From positions 702,501 through 766,500 of the forward strand of contig NZ_CP039635.1 in assembly GCF_004923295.1 (NCBI RefSeq): a stretch of 64,000 nt of DNA, in the 5' to 3' direction. Numbering within the stretch: the stretch's first letter is position 1; each line of letters opens with the position of its first letter. Shown here piece by piece: positions 55,650 through 63,979 of this stretch. The notes beneath the pieces are model-generated. The model had not been told where the DNA came from. It did no database searches and saw only the letters and a list, made by a program, of their open reading frames with translations. The position numbers and the translations under genes were made by a program. Source of the stretch: Azospirillum sp. TSH100. Its GTDB lineage: Bacteria; Pseudomonadota; Alphaproteobacteria; Azospirillales; Azospirillaceae.

Positions 55650-55686
55650 GGGCCGCCGGACTTTCATCCGGCGGCCCTTTCTTATT
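55650..55686 (+). terminator. Rho-independent terminator after the SDR gene
   Basis: GGGCCGCCGGA (55650-55660), six-base loop, TCCGGCGGCCC (55667-55677), then TTTCTTATT. An 11-pair stem with a T-rich tail, 20 bases after the SDR stop. It could also act weakly on the convergent MFS transcript. Confidence 0.85.
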
Positions 55687-55695
55687 GGGGCAATT

Positions 55696-56904
55696 TCATT
55701 CCGCCGGGACGTCGGCCATCCGCGGCGCCTTGGCCGGGGCGAACTCCAGCAGGCAGGCGAGCGCGACGCAGAGCGCGCCGATCCACCCCAGTTCCCGCAC
55801 GCTGGCGACGCCCAGCACCAGAGACCCCAGCCCCGCCCCCACCGAAAAGCCGAAATAATGGAAGGAGGCATTGACCGACAGGATGACCGGCGCGTGCTTC
55901 GGTCCGGTGATGCCGATCAGCCGGGCCTGCTGGCCGGGATAGAAGGCCCAGGCGGAGAAGCCCCACAGCATGATGCCGACGAAGGACGGGATCAGCGCCA
56001 GGGACGGCGGCAGCAGTTCCGCCGTCACCGACAGGCTCGCCAGCGCCAGCACGATCAGCGGCAGGGTCAGCGCCACGATGCGGGCGCCGCCCAGCCGGTC
56101 GGTCAGCCGGCCGCCGATCGCCAGCCCGACGAAGGCCGACAGCCCCCAGGCGAACAGGGCGAAGCCGACCGCCGCCCCTTCCAGCCCGGTCACCCGCTGC
56201 AGGTAGGAGGCGATGTAGGGATAGACGGTGAAGGGCCCCATGGCCCACAGGGTGGTGACCGCCAGCGGCCGGCGCACCGCCGGGTTCGCCAGCGCCCCCA
56301 GCCGGTCGCGCAGTCCGACCACCGGTGCGGCGGAATTGATGGCCTTCGGCAACCCGACCAGCAGCCCGGCCGCCGCCGCGACCGACAGGACGGCGACGCC
56401 GCCGAAGGTCATGCGCCAGCCCAGCGTGTGGCCGACGACGGCGCCGAGCGGCACGCCGAAGACGATGGCGAGGCTGAGGCCGCTGGTGACGATGGAAAGC
56501 GCGCGGCCGCGCTCCGACGGCGGCACCAGCACGCCGGCCAGCGCGTTGGCGTTCGGCACGAACAGCCCCGCCGCCATCGCCAGCAGGACGCGCGCCGCCA
56601 TCAGCCCGCCATAGCTGTCGGCGAGCGCTGCCACCACGTTGGCGGCGACGAAGGCCAGCATGGTGGCGATCAGCAGGAGACGGCGGCTGACCGCCCCGGT
56701 CAGGACGGTCAGCAGCGGCGAGCTGGCGGCATAGGTCAGCGCGAAGACCGACACCAGCTGGCCCGCCGCCTGCTCGCTGACGGCCAGATCGGTGGCGATG
56801 TCCGGCAGGATCGCCGCGATCATGAAGCTCTCGGTTCCGACGGCGAAGGACCCGAGCGCCAGCCAATAGAGCGGCGCCCTCGAATGAAGGGTGGTGGTTG
56901 CCAT
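55696..56904 (-). CDS. MFS transporter (Bcr/AraJ-like drug or sugar efflux)
   Basis: A 402-residue protein with twelve hydrophobic segments. It has 'GTESFMIAAILPDIATDLAV' in the first segment, the antiporter-type run 'GVPLGAVVGHTLGWRMTF' in segment 5, and the loop motif 'GGRLTDRLGGARIV' in the second half. It belongs to the 12-segment drug/proton antiporters. ATG 56904 follows AGGAA; an upstream ATG adds 12 residues. Substrate unknown. Confidence 0.9.
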   Translation of the reverse strand: MATTTLHSRAPLYWLALGSFAVGTESFMIAAILPDIATDLAVSEQAAGQLVSVFALTYAASSPLLTVLTGAVSRRLLLIATMLAFVAANVVAALADSYGGLMAARVLLAMAAGLFVPNANALAGVLVPPSERGRALSIVTSGLSLAIVFGVPLGAVVGHTLGWRMTFGGVAVLSVAAAAGLLVGLPKAINSAAPVVGLRDRLGALANPAVRRPLAVTTLWAMGPFTVYPYIASYLQRVTGLEGAAVGFALFAWGLSAFVGLAIGGRLTDRLGGARIVALTLPLIVLALASLSVTAELLPPSLALIPSFVGIMLWGFSAWAFYPGQQARLIGITGPKHAPVILSVNASFHYFGFSVGAGLGSLVLGVASVRELGWIGALCVALACLLEFAPAKAPRMADVPAE

Positions 56905-56990
56905 GGAAGGATTCCTGTGCGGGGCCATTTCGCACGGCACCGATCACGGGGCGCTGGCGCCCCGTGCGTGGACCGGCGGCGGAAAATGGC

Positions 56991-57063
56991 GGATGCCCGA
57001 AGTTTAGGTCGGATGCCCGATGGCGTGAATGTCACGGAAACGACGTTTCCGGACATTCACGCC
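56991..57063. repeat. Direct repeat and 42-bp near-palindrome upstream of the MFS gene
   Basis: GGATGCCCGA stands at 56991-57000 and 57011-57020 (20-base period). Next comes a long dyad: GGCGTGAATGTC (57022-57033), GGAAACG (57036-57042), one base, CGTTTCC (57044-57050), GACATTCACGCC (57052-57063), symmetric except for one extra base. It is between the MFS start and the end of the molybdenum hydroxylase gene. It can be an operator for the MFS gene or a transcription stop for the other; there is no T-run. Confidence 0.6.
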
Positions 57064-57083
57064 GGATGGGAGGCTTTCCGGCC

Positions 57084-59381
57084 TCACACGCCGATCTTGT
57101 TCTTCACCAGCGGCAGGCTGCGGATGCGCTGGCCGGTCAGGGCCGCCACCGCATTGACCACCGCCGGCGGAACACCCGGCAGGCCCGGTTCGCCGACGCC
57201 GCCCATCGGGGCGCCGCTTTCCACGATCTCGACATGAACCGCGGGCATGGAGCGGCGCGACAGGATCGGGTAGTCGTCGAAATTGTGCGACTGGCGGACA
57301 CCGTCCTTGTAGACCAGCTCCTCGAATAGGGTGGCCGACAGGCCGAGAGCCACGGCGGATTCGACCTGCGACTTCACGATGGCCGGATTGACGATGCTGC
57401 CGGGATCGAAGGCAACCCAGACGTTGTGGACCTGCGTCTCGCCGCCCTGGACCGACACCTCGGCGATGGTCGCCGTCTCCGATCCGAAGGGGGAGGCCAT
57501 GGAGACGCCGCGGGCGCGGCGGGTGCCGTCCACCTCATAGGGGCCGCGCTTCCAGCCGCCGGACATCGCCGCCACCGTTTCCAGCAGTTTGCGGTGGCGC
57601 GGCTTGTCCTTCAGCAGCTCCATCCGCAGGGCGAAGGGGTCCTGGCTGCCGGCATCGGCGATCTCGTCCAGGAATCCCTCATAGAAGAAGTCGTTCATCG
57701 AATGGCCGACGGAGCGCCAGAAGGCGATGGTCACGGGGTGGGGGAACTTGACGTACTCCATCCGCCGGTTGGGGATGGCGTAGGGCTTTTCCGTGACGCC
57801 CTCCACCGCCGAACTGTCGACGGGATCCTTGAACACCGCGCCGAACCAGCGTCCCAGCGGCCCTTCGCCCACCGTGCGCGCCTGGATGGCGGTGGGGCGG
57901 CCGTCCTTGCCGAGGGCGGCGCGGAAGCGGGTGAAGCTGAGCGGTCGGACAGCGTCCATGCGGAACTCCTCCTCGCGCGACCACAGCACCTTCACCGGCC
58001 GCCCGGTGGCCTTCGCCAGCTGGATCGCCTGGAGGAAGGGGTTGGCGCTGCCATAGAGGAAATGCCGGCCGAAGAAGCCGCCGAGCATCGGCGAATGCAG
58101 GATGACCTTGTCCGGCGCCAGCCCGGCGGTCTGGGCCGCCACCGACTGGAACAGCTCCGGCATCTGGTTGGGCGCCCACAGCTCCAGCGTGCCGTCGGCA
58201 TTGAAGCGCGCCATGGAGGATGGCGGTTCCAGCTGTCCGTGGACCAGATAGGGCGCGTCGTACTCCGCCTCGATCACCTTGGCGCCATTGGCGGCGGCAG
58301 TGGCAAAAGCGGCGGCGGCATCGCCGTCGGATTCGGCGGGAAGACCGGCTGCGCCGGAGGATTTCAGCGCCGCCAGCATCCCGTCCGACGCAAAGTCGGC
58401 GGCCACGCTGTCCAGACCGGAGGCGGCGGGGGCCGACCAGCTCACCGACAGCGCTTCCACCGCCTTGCGGGCACGCCACCAGCTGTCGGCGGCGACCGCC
58501 ACCGCGCCCGGCATCTTGTGGACGGAATGGACGCCGGGCATCGCCGCGACCGCGGCCTCGTTGGCGACCGACTGGACGGTGGTGCCCTGGTTCGGCGCAT
58601 GCCGGACCGCGGCGTAGAGCATGCCCTCCAGCTTCTGGTCGATGGCGTAGACGGCCTTGCCGGTCGATTTCGCCCGCACGTCCAGCCGGGCCACCGGCTG
58701 GCGGATGTAGCGGAAGCTGGCCGGGTCGCGCAGGGCCACGTCGTCGCGCGGCGGCAGGGCGAGGGCCGCCGGGGCCAGCTCGCCATAGGACAGCCGCTTG
58801 CCGCTGGCGGCATGGATGACGACGCCGTCCTCCGTCTTCAGGCTCTCCGGCTTGACCTTCAGTTTCGCTGCGGCGGCACGGATCATCATGTCGCGGGCGG
58901 TGGCGCCCAGCCGGCGCATCAGCGGATAGCTCGACCGGGTGGAGAAGCTGCCGCCGGTCATCCGCAACCCGTTGATGACCGCGTAATCCGGCCCCGGCGG
59001 GGCGCATTCCACGGTGAAGCGGGCGGGATTGACGTCCAGCTCCTCGCCGACGATCTGGGCAAGGCCGGTGTTGATGCCCTGGCCGCCTTCGACGAAGGGG
59101 CTGAGCAGGGTGACGGCATTGTCCTTGCCGATGACCAGGAAGGCCGGGATGCGGGTGCCGGGCTTGACTGCTGCGGCAGCGGCGGCGGTGGCGGCCCGCG
59201 CCGGCATCGACGGCAGCAGGGCGCCCAGCACCAGGGCGCTGGTGCCGAAGCCGAGGAAGGCGCGGCGCGAAAGGTTGGAAATGCCATCCGGCTTCATCAG
59301 CGGGACGGCTGACTGCGCCTCGATCCGGAGGTCGAGCGGGTCTTTCAGCGTGATCGGGGCTGCGGTGAGCAGGCGGTCCAT
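57084..59381 (-). CDS. Molybdenum hydroxylase large subunit (xanthine dehydrogenase family, IorB-like)
   Basis: A 765-residue molybdopterin-binding subunit. A Tat signal is visible: 'LSRRAFLGFGTSALVLGALL' (residues about 38-57), so the complex is exported, as in the IorAB/aldehyde dehydrogenase group. Cofactor landmarks are 'LSPFVEGGQGINTGLAQIVGEEL' in parts, 'GGFFGRHFLYGSANPFLQAI', and the catalytic glutamate in 'MGGVGEPGLPGVPPAVVNAV'. With the 2Fe-2S subunit downstream at 59396 (14 bases apart) it forms a two-subunit enzyme without an FAD subunit, which passes electrons to a cytochrome. Likely substrates are aldehydes or N-heterocycles such as isoquinoline. ATG 59381 has GAGAGGAG upstream. 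Confidence 0.9.
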   Translation of the reverse strand: MDRLLTAAPITLKDPLDLRIEAQSAVPLMKPDGISNLSRRAFLGFGTSALVLGALLPSMPARAATAAAAAAVKPGTRIPAFLVIGKDNAVTLLSPFVEGGQGINTGLAQIVGEELDVNPARFTVECAPPGPDYAVINGLRMTGGSFSTRSSYPLMRRLGATARDMMIRAAAAKLKVKPESLKTEDGVVIHAASGKRLSYGELAPAALALPPRDDVALRDPASFRYIRQPVARLDVRAKSTGKAVYAIDQKLEGMLYAAVRHAPNQGTTVQSVANEAAVAAMPGVHSVHKMPGAVAVAADSWWRARKAVEALSVSWSAPAASGLDSVAADFASDGMLAALKSSGAAGLPAESDGDAAAAFATAAANGAKVIEAEYDAPYLVHGQLEPPSSMARFNADGTLELWAPNQMPELFQSVAAQTAGLAPDKVILHSPMLGGFFGRHFLYGSANPFLQAIQLAKATGRPVKVLWSREEEFRMDAVRPLSFTRFRAALGKDGRPTAIQARTVGEGPLGRWFGAVFKDPVDSSAVEGVTEKPYAIPNRRMEYVKFPHPVTIAFWRSVGHSMNDFFYEGFLDEIADAGSQDPFALRMELLKDKPRHRKLLETVAAMSGGWKRGPYEVDGTRRARGVSMASPFGSETATIAEVSVQGGETQVHNVWVAFDPGSIVNPAIVKSQVESAVALGLSATLFEELVYKDGVRQSHNFDDYPILSRRSMPAVHVEIVESGAPMGGVGEPGLPGVPPAVVNAVAALTGQRIRSLPLVKNKIGV

Positions 59382-59395
59382 GATGGGTGCTCCTC

Positions 59396-59842
59396 TCAGC
59401 CGGCGGCCTGGCGGACGGCGGCGGCGATGCGGTTGTAGGTTCCGCAGCGGCACAGGTTGGTCATCGCGTCGGCGATGTCGCCGTCGGTGGGGTGGGGCGT
59501 CTGCTTCAGCAGGGCGGTCGCCGCCATCACCTGTCCGGACTGGCAATAGCCGCATTGCGGCACCTGGGCGGCGACCCAGGCCTCCACCACCTTGCGGCCG
59601 ACGGGATCCTCCTCGATGGCGTCGATGGTGCGGATGTCGGCTGAACCGACGCTGTCCACCGGCACCTGGCAGGAGCGGGTGGCGGTGCCGTCGATCATCA
59701 CGGTGCAGGCGCCGCATTGCGCGATGCCGCAGCCGTATTTCGTCCCGGTCAGCCCCAGCGTGTCGCGAAGGACCCAGAGCAGCGGCGTGTCGTCCTCGAC
59801 CGTCACCTGATAGGCGCGGCCGTTGACATGGAGGGTGGTCAT
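59396..59842 (-). CDS. (2Fe-2S)-binding subunit of molybdenum hydroxylase (IorA-like)
   Basis: A 148-residue protein with two iron-sulfur clusters: plant-type cysteines in 'KYGCGIAQCGACTVMIDG' and 'RSC', and the helical-domain cysteines in 'PQCGYCQSGQV' and 'LCRCGTYNRI'. It carries electrons from the molybdenum subunit. First gene of the operon; the ATACCT motif lies 75 bases before its start. Confidence 0.93.
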   Translation of the reverse strand: MTTLHVNGRAYQVTVEDDTPLLWVLRDTLGLTGTKYGCGIAQCGACTVMIDGTATRSCQVPVDSVGSADIRTIDAIEEDPVGRKVVEAWVAAQVPQCGYCQSGQVMAATALLKQTPHPTDGDIADAMTNLCRCGTYNRIAAAVRQAAG

Positions 59843-59916
59843 GCTGGTCTCCGTGAAGGAGGTCGTTTGGGGGTCGGCTGACGCTTATTCTTGTCCGGCG
59901 CCCGTCGGTCTCGTAT

Positions 59917-59934
59917 CCATCTCTAGGTATTAGG
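59917..59934 (-). promoter_or_regulatory. ATACCT motif copy 3, between the molybdenum hydroxylase operon and the kinase gene
   Basis: Minus strand CCTAATACCTAGAGATGG. It differs from copy 5 (63898-63915) at one of 18 bases. It is 75 bases before the Fe-S subunit gene and 158 bases before the divergent kinase gene, so it may control either. Confidence 0.6.
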
Positions 59935-60091
59935 GGTGGCGGGCCGTCCGGCCGCCGAATGACTGGAAACTGTTCAAGACCGCCAATCGGGACAAAGTTG
60001 CGGTGCTGCCAAGAATTTCCTATAGATGACCGAAGACAGGCGACCGCAGAGGACCATCGTCCGGAATGGCGATGGGGGAGGATTTCGACCG

Positions 60092-61312
60092 ATGGACCTT
60101 CGGCATGCCGACTTGTTCGAGATATCGCCGATCTCGATCCTGTGCGAGGACTGGTCGGGGGTGAAGCGCGCCGTCGATGAAGCGATCGCCGGCGGGGTGA
60201 CGGACTTCGACCGCTTTCTGGACGACAACCCGCAGTTCTTTTTCGATGTGCGGTGGTTCCACCGGATCCTCGACGCCAACCGCTCTGCGCTCGACCTGCT
60301 GGGATTCCAGGACAAGGAGAGCTTCCTGCGGGAATCGCGGGTGCGGTTGCCGGCCAATCCCGCCAGCAATGCCCAGGTCTTCAAGGCGATGGTGCGTGGC
60401 GACACGGTTTGCCAGGGCGAGCGTGTGCTGCACACCAAGGACGGACGCGTGGTTCCCATCCTGTGGCGGGCGAGCCTGCCGCCGGGACCTGCCGATCCCG
60501 AGGCCTACGGCCGCCTGTACTTCTTCGCCGTCGATGTGTCCGAACTGAAGCGGGTGCAGGAGGCGCTGATGGCGGCCCAGGCCAACCTCAGCCATGCCGG
60601 GCGCCTGTCGCTGGTGGGGGAACTGGCGGCGTCGCTGACGCACGAGGTGTCGCAGCCCCTGGTCTCCATCGCCAGCCATGCCGCCGCGGCGACGCGCTGG
60701 TTGTCGCGCCAGCCCCCGAACCTGGAAGAGGTGGCGACCAGCCTGCAGCGCATCACCACCAGCACGCAGCATACGGTGCGCATCGTCGGCAAGATGCGCT
60801 CCTTCGCACGCCGCGGCGAGCTGGTGACCGAACCGTTGAAGCCGCAGGACTGCATCGCCGATGCCGTGACGCTGGTGGAACACGAGGCCTATCGCCAGAA
60901 AACCAGCATCGCCGTCGATGTCCCGCCGCAGCTGCCGGCCATCCTCGGCGACCGCACCCAGATCCAGCAGGTGATCGTCAACATCGCCTACAACGCCGTG
61001 CAGGCCATGCAGGGGGCGAAGTCGCCGGACCGGCGCATCGCCATCACCGCCGGCGTGGACGATGCGGAAGCGGTGACCTTCACCGTCGCAGACACCGGTC
61101 CCGGCATCCCCGACGAGCTGCTGTCGCGGATCTTCGACCCCTTCTTCTCGACCAAGCCGGACGGCATGGGGCTGGGGCTGTCGATCTGCAAGACCATCGT
61201 GGAGGAGCATGGCGGCCGGCTGTGGGCGGCCAGCGGCCCGCAGGGGGCCTCGCTGTCCTTCTCGCTGCCGGTGGCGCCGGTGGTGGCGTCCGCTCAGCCA
61301 GCCGTGCTGTAG
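60092..61312 (+). CDS. Soluble PAS-domain sensor histidine kinase
   Basis: A 406-residue kinase without membrane segments. A PAS-like domain spans about residues 45-155 ('FFDVRWFHRILDANRSALDL' ... 'VLHTKDGRVVPILWRASL'), then HisKA with 'ELAASLTHEVSQPLVSIASH' (phospho-acceptor histidine near residue 184) and HATPase with 'VNIAYNAVQAM', 'ADTGPGIPDELL' and 'GMGLGLSICKTIVEEHGG'. The 'THEVSQPL' HisKA variant is the FixL/DctB-like class that pairs with FixJ or NtrC regulators. I chose ATG 60092 for its GGGGGAGG; an ATG at 60026 lacks one. Its 3' end overlaps the convergent FixJ-type gene by 19 bases. Confidence 0.88.
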   Translation: MDLRHADLFEISPISILCEDWSGVKRAVDEAIAGGVTDFDRFLDDNPQFFFDVRWFHRILDANRSALDLLGFQDKESFLRESRVRLPANPASNAQVFKAMVRGDTVCQGERVLHTKDGRVVPILWRASLPPGPADPEAYGRLYFFAVDVSELKRVQEALMAAQANLSHAGRLSLVGELAASLTHEVSQPLVSIASHAAAATRWLSRQPPNLEEVATSLQRITTSTQHTVRIVGKMRSFARRGELVTEPLKPQDCIADAVTLVEHEAYRQKTSIAVDVPPQLPAILGDRTQIQQVIVNIAYNAVQAMQGAKSPDRRIAITAGVDDAEAVTFTVADTGPGIPDELLSRIFDPFFSTKPDGMGLGLSICKTIVEEHGGRLWAASGPQGASLSFSLPVAPVVASAQPAVL

Positions 61313-61971
61313 CGGGTGACGGTGCGTTCGCGCACGCCCAGGATTTCGGCCATCCGCACGAGGTCGGCCAGCGATTGGGCATGCATCTTGCGCATCAGGT
61401 TGCCGCGGTGGATCTTCACCGTGACCTCGCTCAGCTCCAGTTTCGCCGCCACCTGCTTGTTCATCAGCCCGGCGGTGACCAATCCCATCACGTCGCGCTC
61501 GCGCGGGGTCAGCTTGCCGTAGAGGCTGCGCACCGCGTCGTCCTCGCCGCGTTCGGAGCGGCGGCGGCCGTCCAGCGCCACCGCCTCGCCGACCGCGTGC
61601 AGAACCTCGTCCTCGGTGAAGGGCTTGGTCAGGAAATCGACGGCTCCGGCCTTCATGCCGCGCACGGTCATCGGGATGTCGCCCTGGCCGGTCATCAGCA
61701 CCACCGGCACCAAGATCGAGCGCTCATGCAGCGCCTTCTGCACCTCCAGCCCGTCGGCACCGTCCAGATAGACGTCCAGCAGCAGGCAGGCGGCATCGGC
61801 AGCCCCAGCGCAGGCCAGGAACTCTTCCGGCGACGCGAAGGACATCACCCGGTGGTCGGAGGAGCGCAGCAGGCTCTCGATCGCGCAGCGCACCTCCGCA
61901 TCGTCATCGACGATGCAGATCAGGGCCGGGCCGCCATTCGCCACGGAGTTTTCCGCCATGCTGCCCGTCAT
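61294..61971 (-). CDS. FixJ/NarL-type response regulator
   Basis: A 225-residue regulator: receiver domain ('ICIVDDDAEVRCAIESLL', aspartate in 'CLLLDVYLDGADG', lysine in 'AVDFLTKPFTEDE') and a LuxR-type HTH ('LTPRERDVMGLVTAGLMNKQ', 'SEVTVKIHRGNLMRKM'). It converges with the PAS kinase, its likely partner. It is the best candidate for binding the ATACCT motif in this region. ATG 61971 has GGAGG five bases upstream. Confidence 0.9.
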   Translation of the reverse strand: MTGSMAENSVANGGPALICIVDDDAEVRCAIESLLRSSDHRVMSFASPEEFLACAGAADAACLLLDVYLDGADGLEVQKALHERSILVPVVLMTGQGDIPMTVRGMKAGAVDFLTKPFTEDEVLHAVGEAVALDGRRRSERGEDDAVRSLYGKLTPRERDVMGLVTAGLMNKQVAAKLELSEVTVKIHRGNLMRKMHAQSLADLVRMAEILGVRERTVTRYSTAG

Positions 61972-62105
61972 GCTGCCCTCCGTCACACCTCTCTGCCGGC
62001 CTTGCGGCCGACCGGTCGGGCTATGGTAGCCGGACCGCTCCTCCGCGGCAAAGCCGGCAAGGTCGTACCTCCCGAAGGATGTGCCGCTGCGCTGGGCCGG
62101 GCTGG

Positions 62106-62489
62106 TCATTGTCTGCGGTTCCCCTGGTTTGTCCTGAGCGCGTCTTCGATGAGAAGGAGCAGGTTTTCCGGATCGAGCGGCTTGGTCACGAAGGCGAAGG
62201 CGCCCTGGGCCAGCGAGCGGCTGCGGGCGGCCGGGGTGGCGAAGGCGGTCATCACGATCACCGGATGGCTGCGCCCGAGTTGCAACAGCACCATCTGCAG
62301 GCTGAACCCGTCCATGCCCGTCAGGTTCAGGTCGGTGATGAGGCAGCCGACCTCGCCCTCGTAGGCGATGAACTCCTCGGCCGAGGAGAAGGTGCGGACC
62401 CGCATGTCGACCGAGCGCAGGAAGTTGTCGAGGCTTTCCCGGATGGCTTCGTCGTCATCGACGACACAGATGGTGGGACCACTCAGCAC
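62106..62489 (-). CDS. Stand-alone receiver domain protein
   Basis: A 127-residue single receiver domain ('ICVVDDDEAIRESLDNFL', aspartate in 'CLITDLNLTGMDGFSLQ', 'PVIVMTAFATPAARSRSL', lysine in 'AFAFVTKPLDPENL') with no output domain. It resembles the receiver of FixJ-type proteins. It lies 134 bases upstream of the FixJ-type gene on the same strand, so it may be a phosphate sink or a link in a phosphorelay with the PAS kinase. Confidence 0.9.
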   Translation of the reverse strand: MLSGPTICVVDDDEAIRESLDNFLRSVDMRVRTFSSAEEFIAYEGEVGCLITDLNLTGMDGFSLQMVLLQLGRSHPVIVMTAFATPAARSRSLAQGAFAFVTKPLDPENLLLLIEDALRTNQGNRRQ

Positions 62490-62576
62490 GACATCACACT
62501 CCAGCCACGGTCCGCCTCATCGACCGCCTCGGCCGCAAGCGGTCCATTCCAAACAACCGGAGCAGGATGCGCCATC

Positions 62577-62592
62577 CATACCTGCGTATAGG
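62577..62592 (+). promoter_or_regulatory. ATACCT motif copy 4, upstream of the receiver gene
   Basis: CATACCTGCGTATAGG, 88 bases before the start of the minus-strand receiver gene. It is the least similar copy but keeps ATACCT and TAT at the same spacing as copy 1. Confidence 0.4.
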
Positions 62593-62613
62593 TTGACCCC
62601 CGCGGGCGCCTGA

Positions 62614-62724
62614 GCAGGTTTCTCCAGATCGGGCCACAGGCCCGGCCTGGAGAAACCTGCCGACTCTATGGTTTTGCAGGTTTTCCGAGCCCGCGCATTT
62701 GTGGGCGGAATTCGGAAAACCTGC
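62614..62724. repeat. Two tandem hairpins with shared GCAGGTTT ends
   Basis: Hairpin 1: GCAGGTTTCTCCAG (62614-62627) with CTGGAGAAACCTGC (62647-62660), and an inner GGGCC/GGCCC. Hairpin 2: GCAGGTTTTCCGA (62676-62688) with TCGGAAAACCTGC (62712-62724). Both start GCAGGTTT and end AAACCTGC, so they look like two copies of one element. They are just after the stop of the alpha/beta hydrolase gene and between it and the receiver gene; function may be transcript end or a REP-like element. Confidence 0.65.
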
Positions 62725-62757
62725 TTAGGATGGCGCCGCGCGGGACACCGGATGGCG

Positions 62758-63786
62758 TCAGGCCTTGAAGAAGGCCAGCAGGTCGGCGTTGATGGTTTCC
62801 GCATGGGTGGTCGCCATGCCGTGCGGGAAGCCCTTGTAGACCTTCAGGCTGCCCTTCGGCAGCAGCTTGGACGACAGCATCGCGGAATCGGCGATCGGCA
62901 CGATCTGGTCGTCGTCGCCATGCATCACCAGGACAGGAATGTCGATCTTCTTCAGATCCTCGGTGAAGTCGGTCTCGGAAAACGCCTTGATGCAGTCGTA
63001 ATGGGCCTTGGTCCCGCCCATCATGCCCTGCCGCCACCAGTTGTCGATGACGCCCTGCGAGACCTTGGCGCCGTCCCGATTGAAGCCGTAGAAGGGGCCC
63101 GAGGGGATGTCGCGGAAGAACTGGGCGCGGTTCGCGGCGAGCGCGGCGCGGAAGCCGTCGAACACCTCCAGCGGCAGGCCGCCGGGATTGGCCTCCGTCT
63201 TCAGCATGATCGGCGGGACGGCGCCCAGCAGCGCCGCCTTGCCGGCCCGCGCTGTGCCGTGGCGGCCCAGATAGCGCGCGACCTCGCCGCCGCCGGTCGA
63301 GTGGCCGACATGGAAGACGTTCTTCAGCCCCAACCCGGCGACGACGGCCAGCACGTCGTCGGCATAGGTGTTCATCTCGTTGCCGGTCGCCGTCTGGGTC
63401 GAGCGGCCATGGCCGCGCCGGTCATGGGCGACGACGCGGTAGCCGTTGTTCAGGAAGAACAGCATCTGGGCGTCCCAGTCGTCGGCGCTCAGCGGCCAGC
63501 CATGATGGAACATGACGGTCTGCGCGTCGCGCGGTCCCCAATCCTTGTAGTAGATCGAGGCGCCGTCCTTGGCGGTGACGAACCCGTCTTCGGTCTTGCC
63601 GCTGGTCATCGTCCGTTTCCCTTCCTTGCCGTGGGATGCAGTGTCTCCTGAATGGCGGCGTTCGGCCGCGGCGGCATCGGCTGCGCCGACGACCGCGGAG
63701 GTGGCGACGGCGGCGCCGGCGACGGTGGCGCCGACGATCAGGGTGCGGCGGGTGGTGCCCGGTGCCGTGGTGTCTTCGGATGGCAT
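62758..63786 (-). CDS. Tat-exported alpha/beta hydrolase (non-heme chloroperoxidase/arylesterase-like)
   Basis: A 342-residue hydrolase. A twin-arginine signal at residues about 12-45 ('[20 protein letters not shown]') predicts export. The core has the oxyanion region '[17 protein letters not shown]', the nucleophile elbow '[16 protein letters not shown]', the acid in '[13 protein letters not shown]' and the histidine in '[12 protein letters not shown]'. This is the cofactor-free haloperoxidase/esterase group of 275-residue enzymes plus an added signal and linker. ATG 63786 has AGAGGA at the right distance; ATG 63792 is too close to it. The ATACCT motif is 112 bases upstream. Confidence 0.87.
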   Translation of the reverse strand: MPSEDTTAPGTTRRTLIVGATVAGAAVATSAVVGAADAAAAERRHSGDTASHGKEGKRTMTSGKTEDGFVTAKDGASIYYKDWGPRDAQTVMFHHGWPLSADDWDAQMLFFLNNGYRVVAHDRRGHGRSTQTATGNEMNTYADDVLAVVAGLGLKNVFHVGHSTGGGEVARYLGRHGTARAGKAALLGAVPPIMLKTEANPGGLPLEVFDGFRAALAANRAQFFRDIPSGPFYGFNRDGAKVSQGVIDNWWRQGMMGGTKAHYDCIKAFSETDFTEDLKKIDIPVLVMHGDDDQIVPIADSAMLSSKLLPKGSLKVYKGFPHGMATTHAETINADLLAFFKA

Positions 63787-63897
63787 CGTCATGTCCTCTG
63801 TCAATGCGTCAACGATCACGTCGATCGGAGTTGAGCCGGTTGGCGCCGCGGAACGCCGATGCCCACAATGGCTACCGGAATTAAGCACTTTTCAAAG

Positions 63898-63915
63898 CCA
63901 TCCCTAGGTATTAGG
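63898..63915 (-). promoter_or_regulatory. ATACCT motif copy 5, upstream of the alpha/beta hydrolase
   Basis: Minus strand CCTAATACCTAGGGATGG, 17 of 18 bases the same as copy 3. It lies 112 bases before the hydrolase start. Confidence 0.6.
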
Positions 63916-63979
63916 AATGCGTGTAAGGAAATATCCGCAAAGAAATCGGACGTCTTCAGGATTGTTCGTGTCTTCATTT

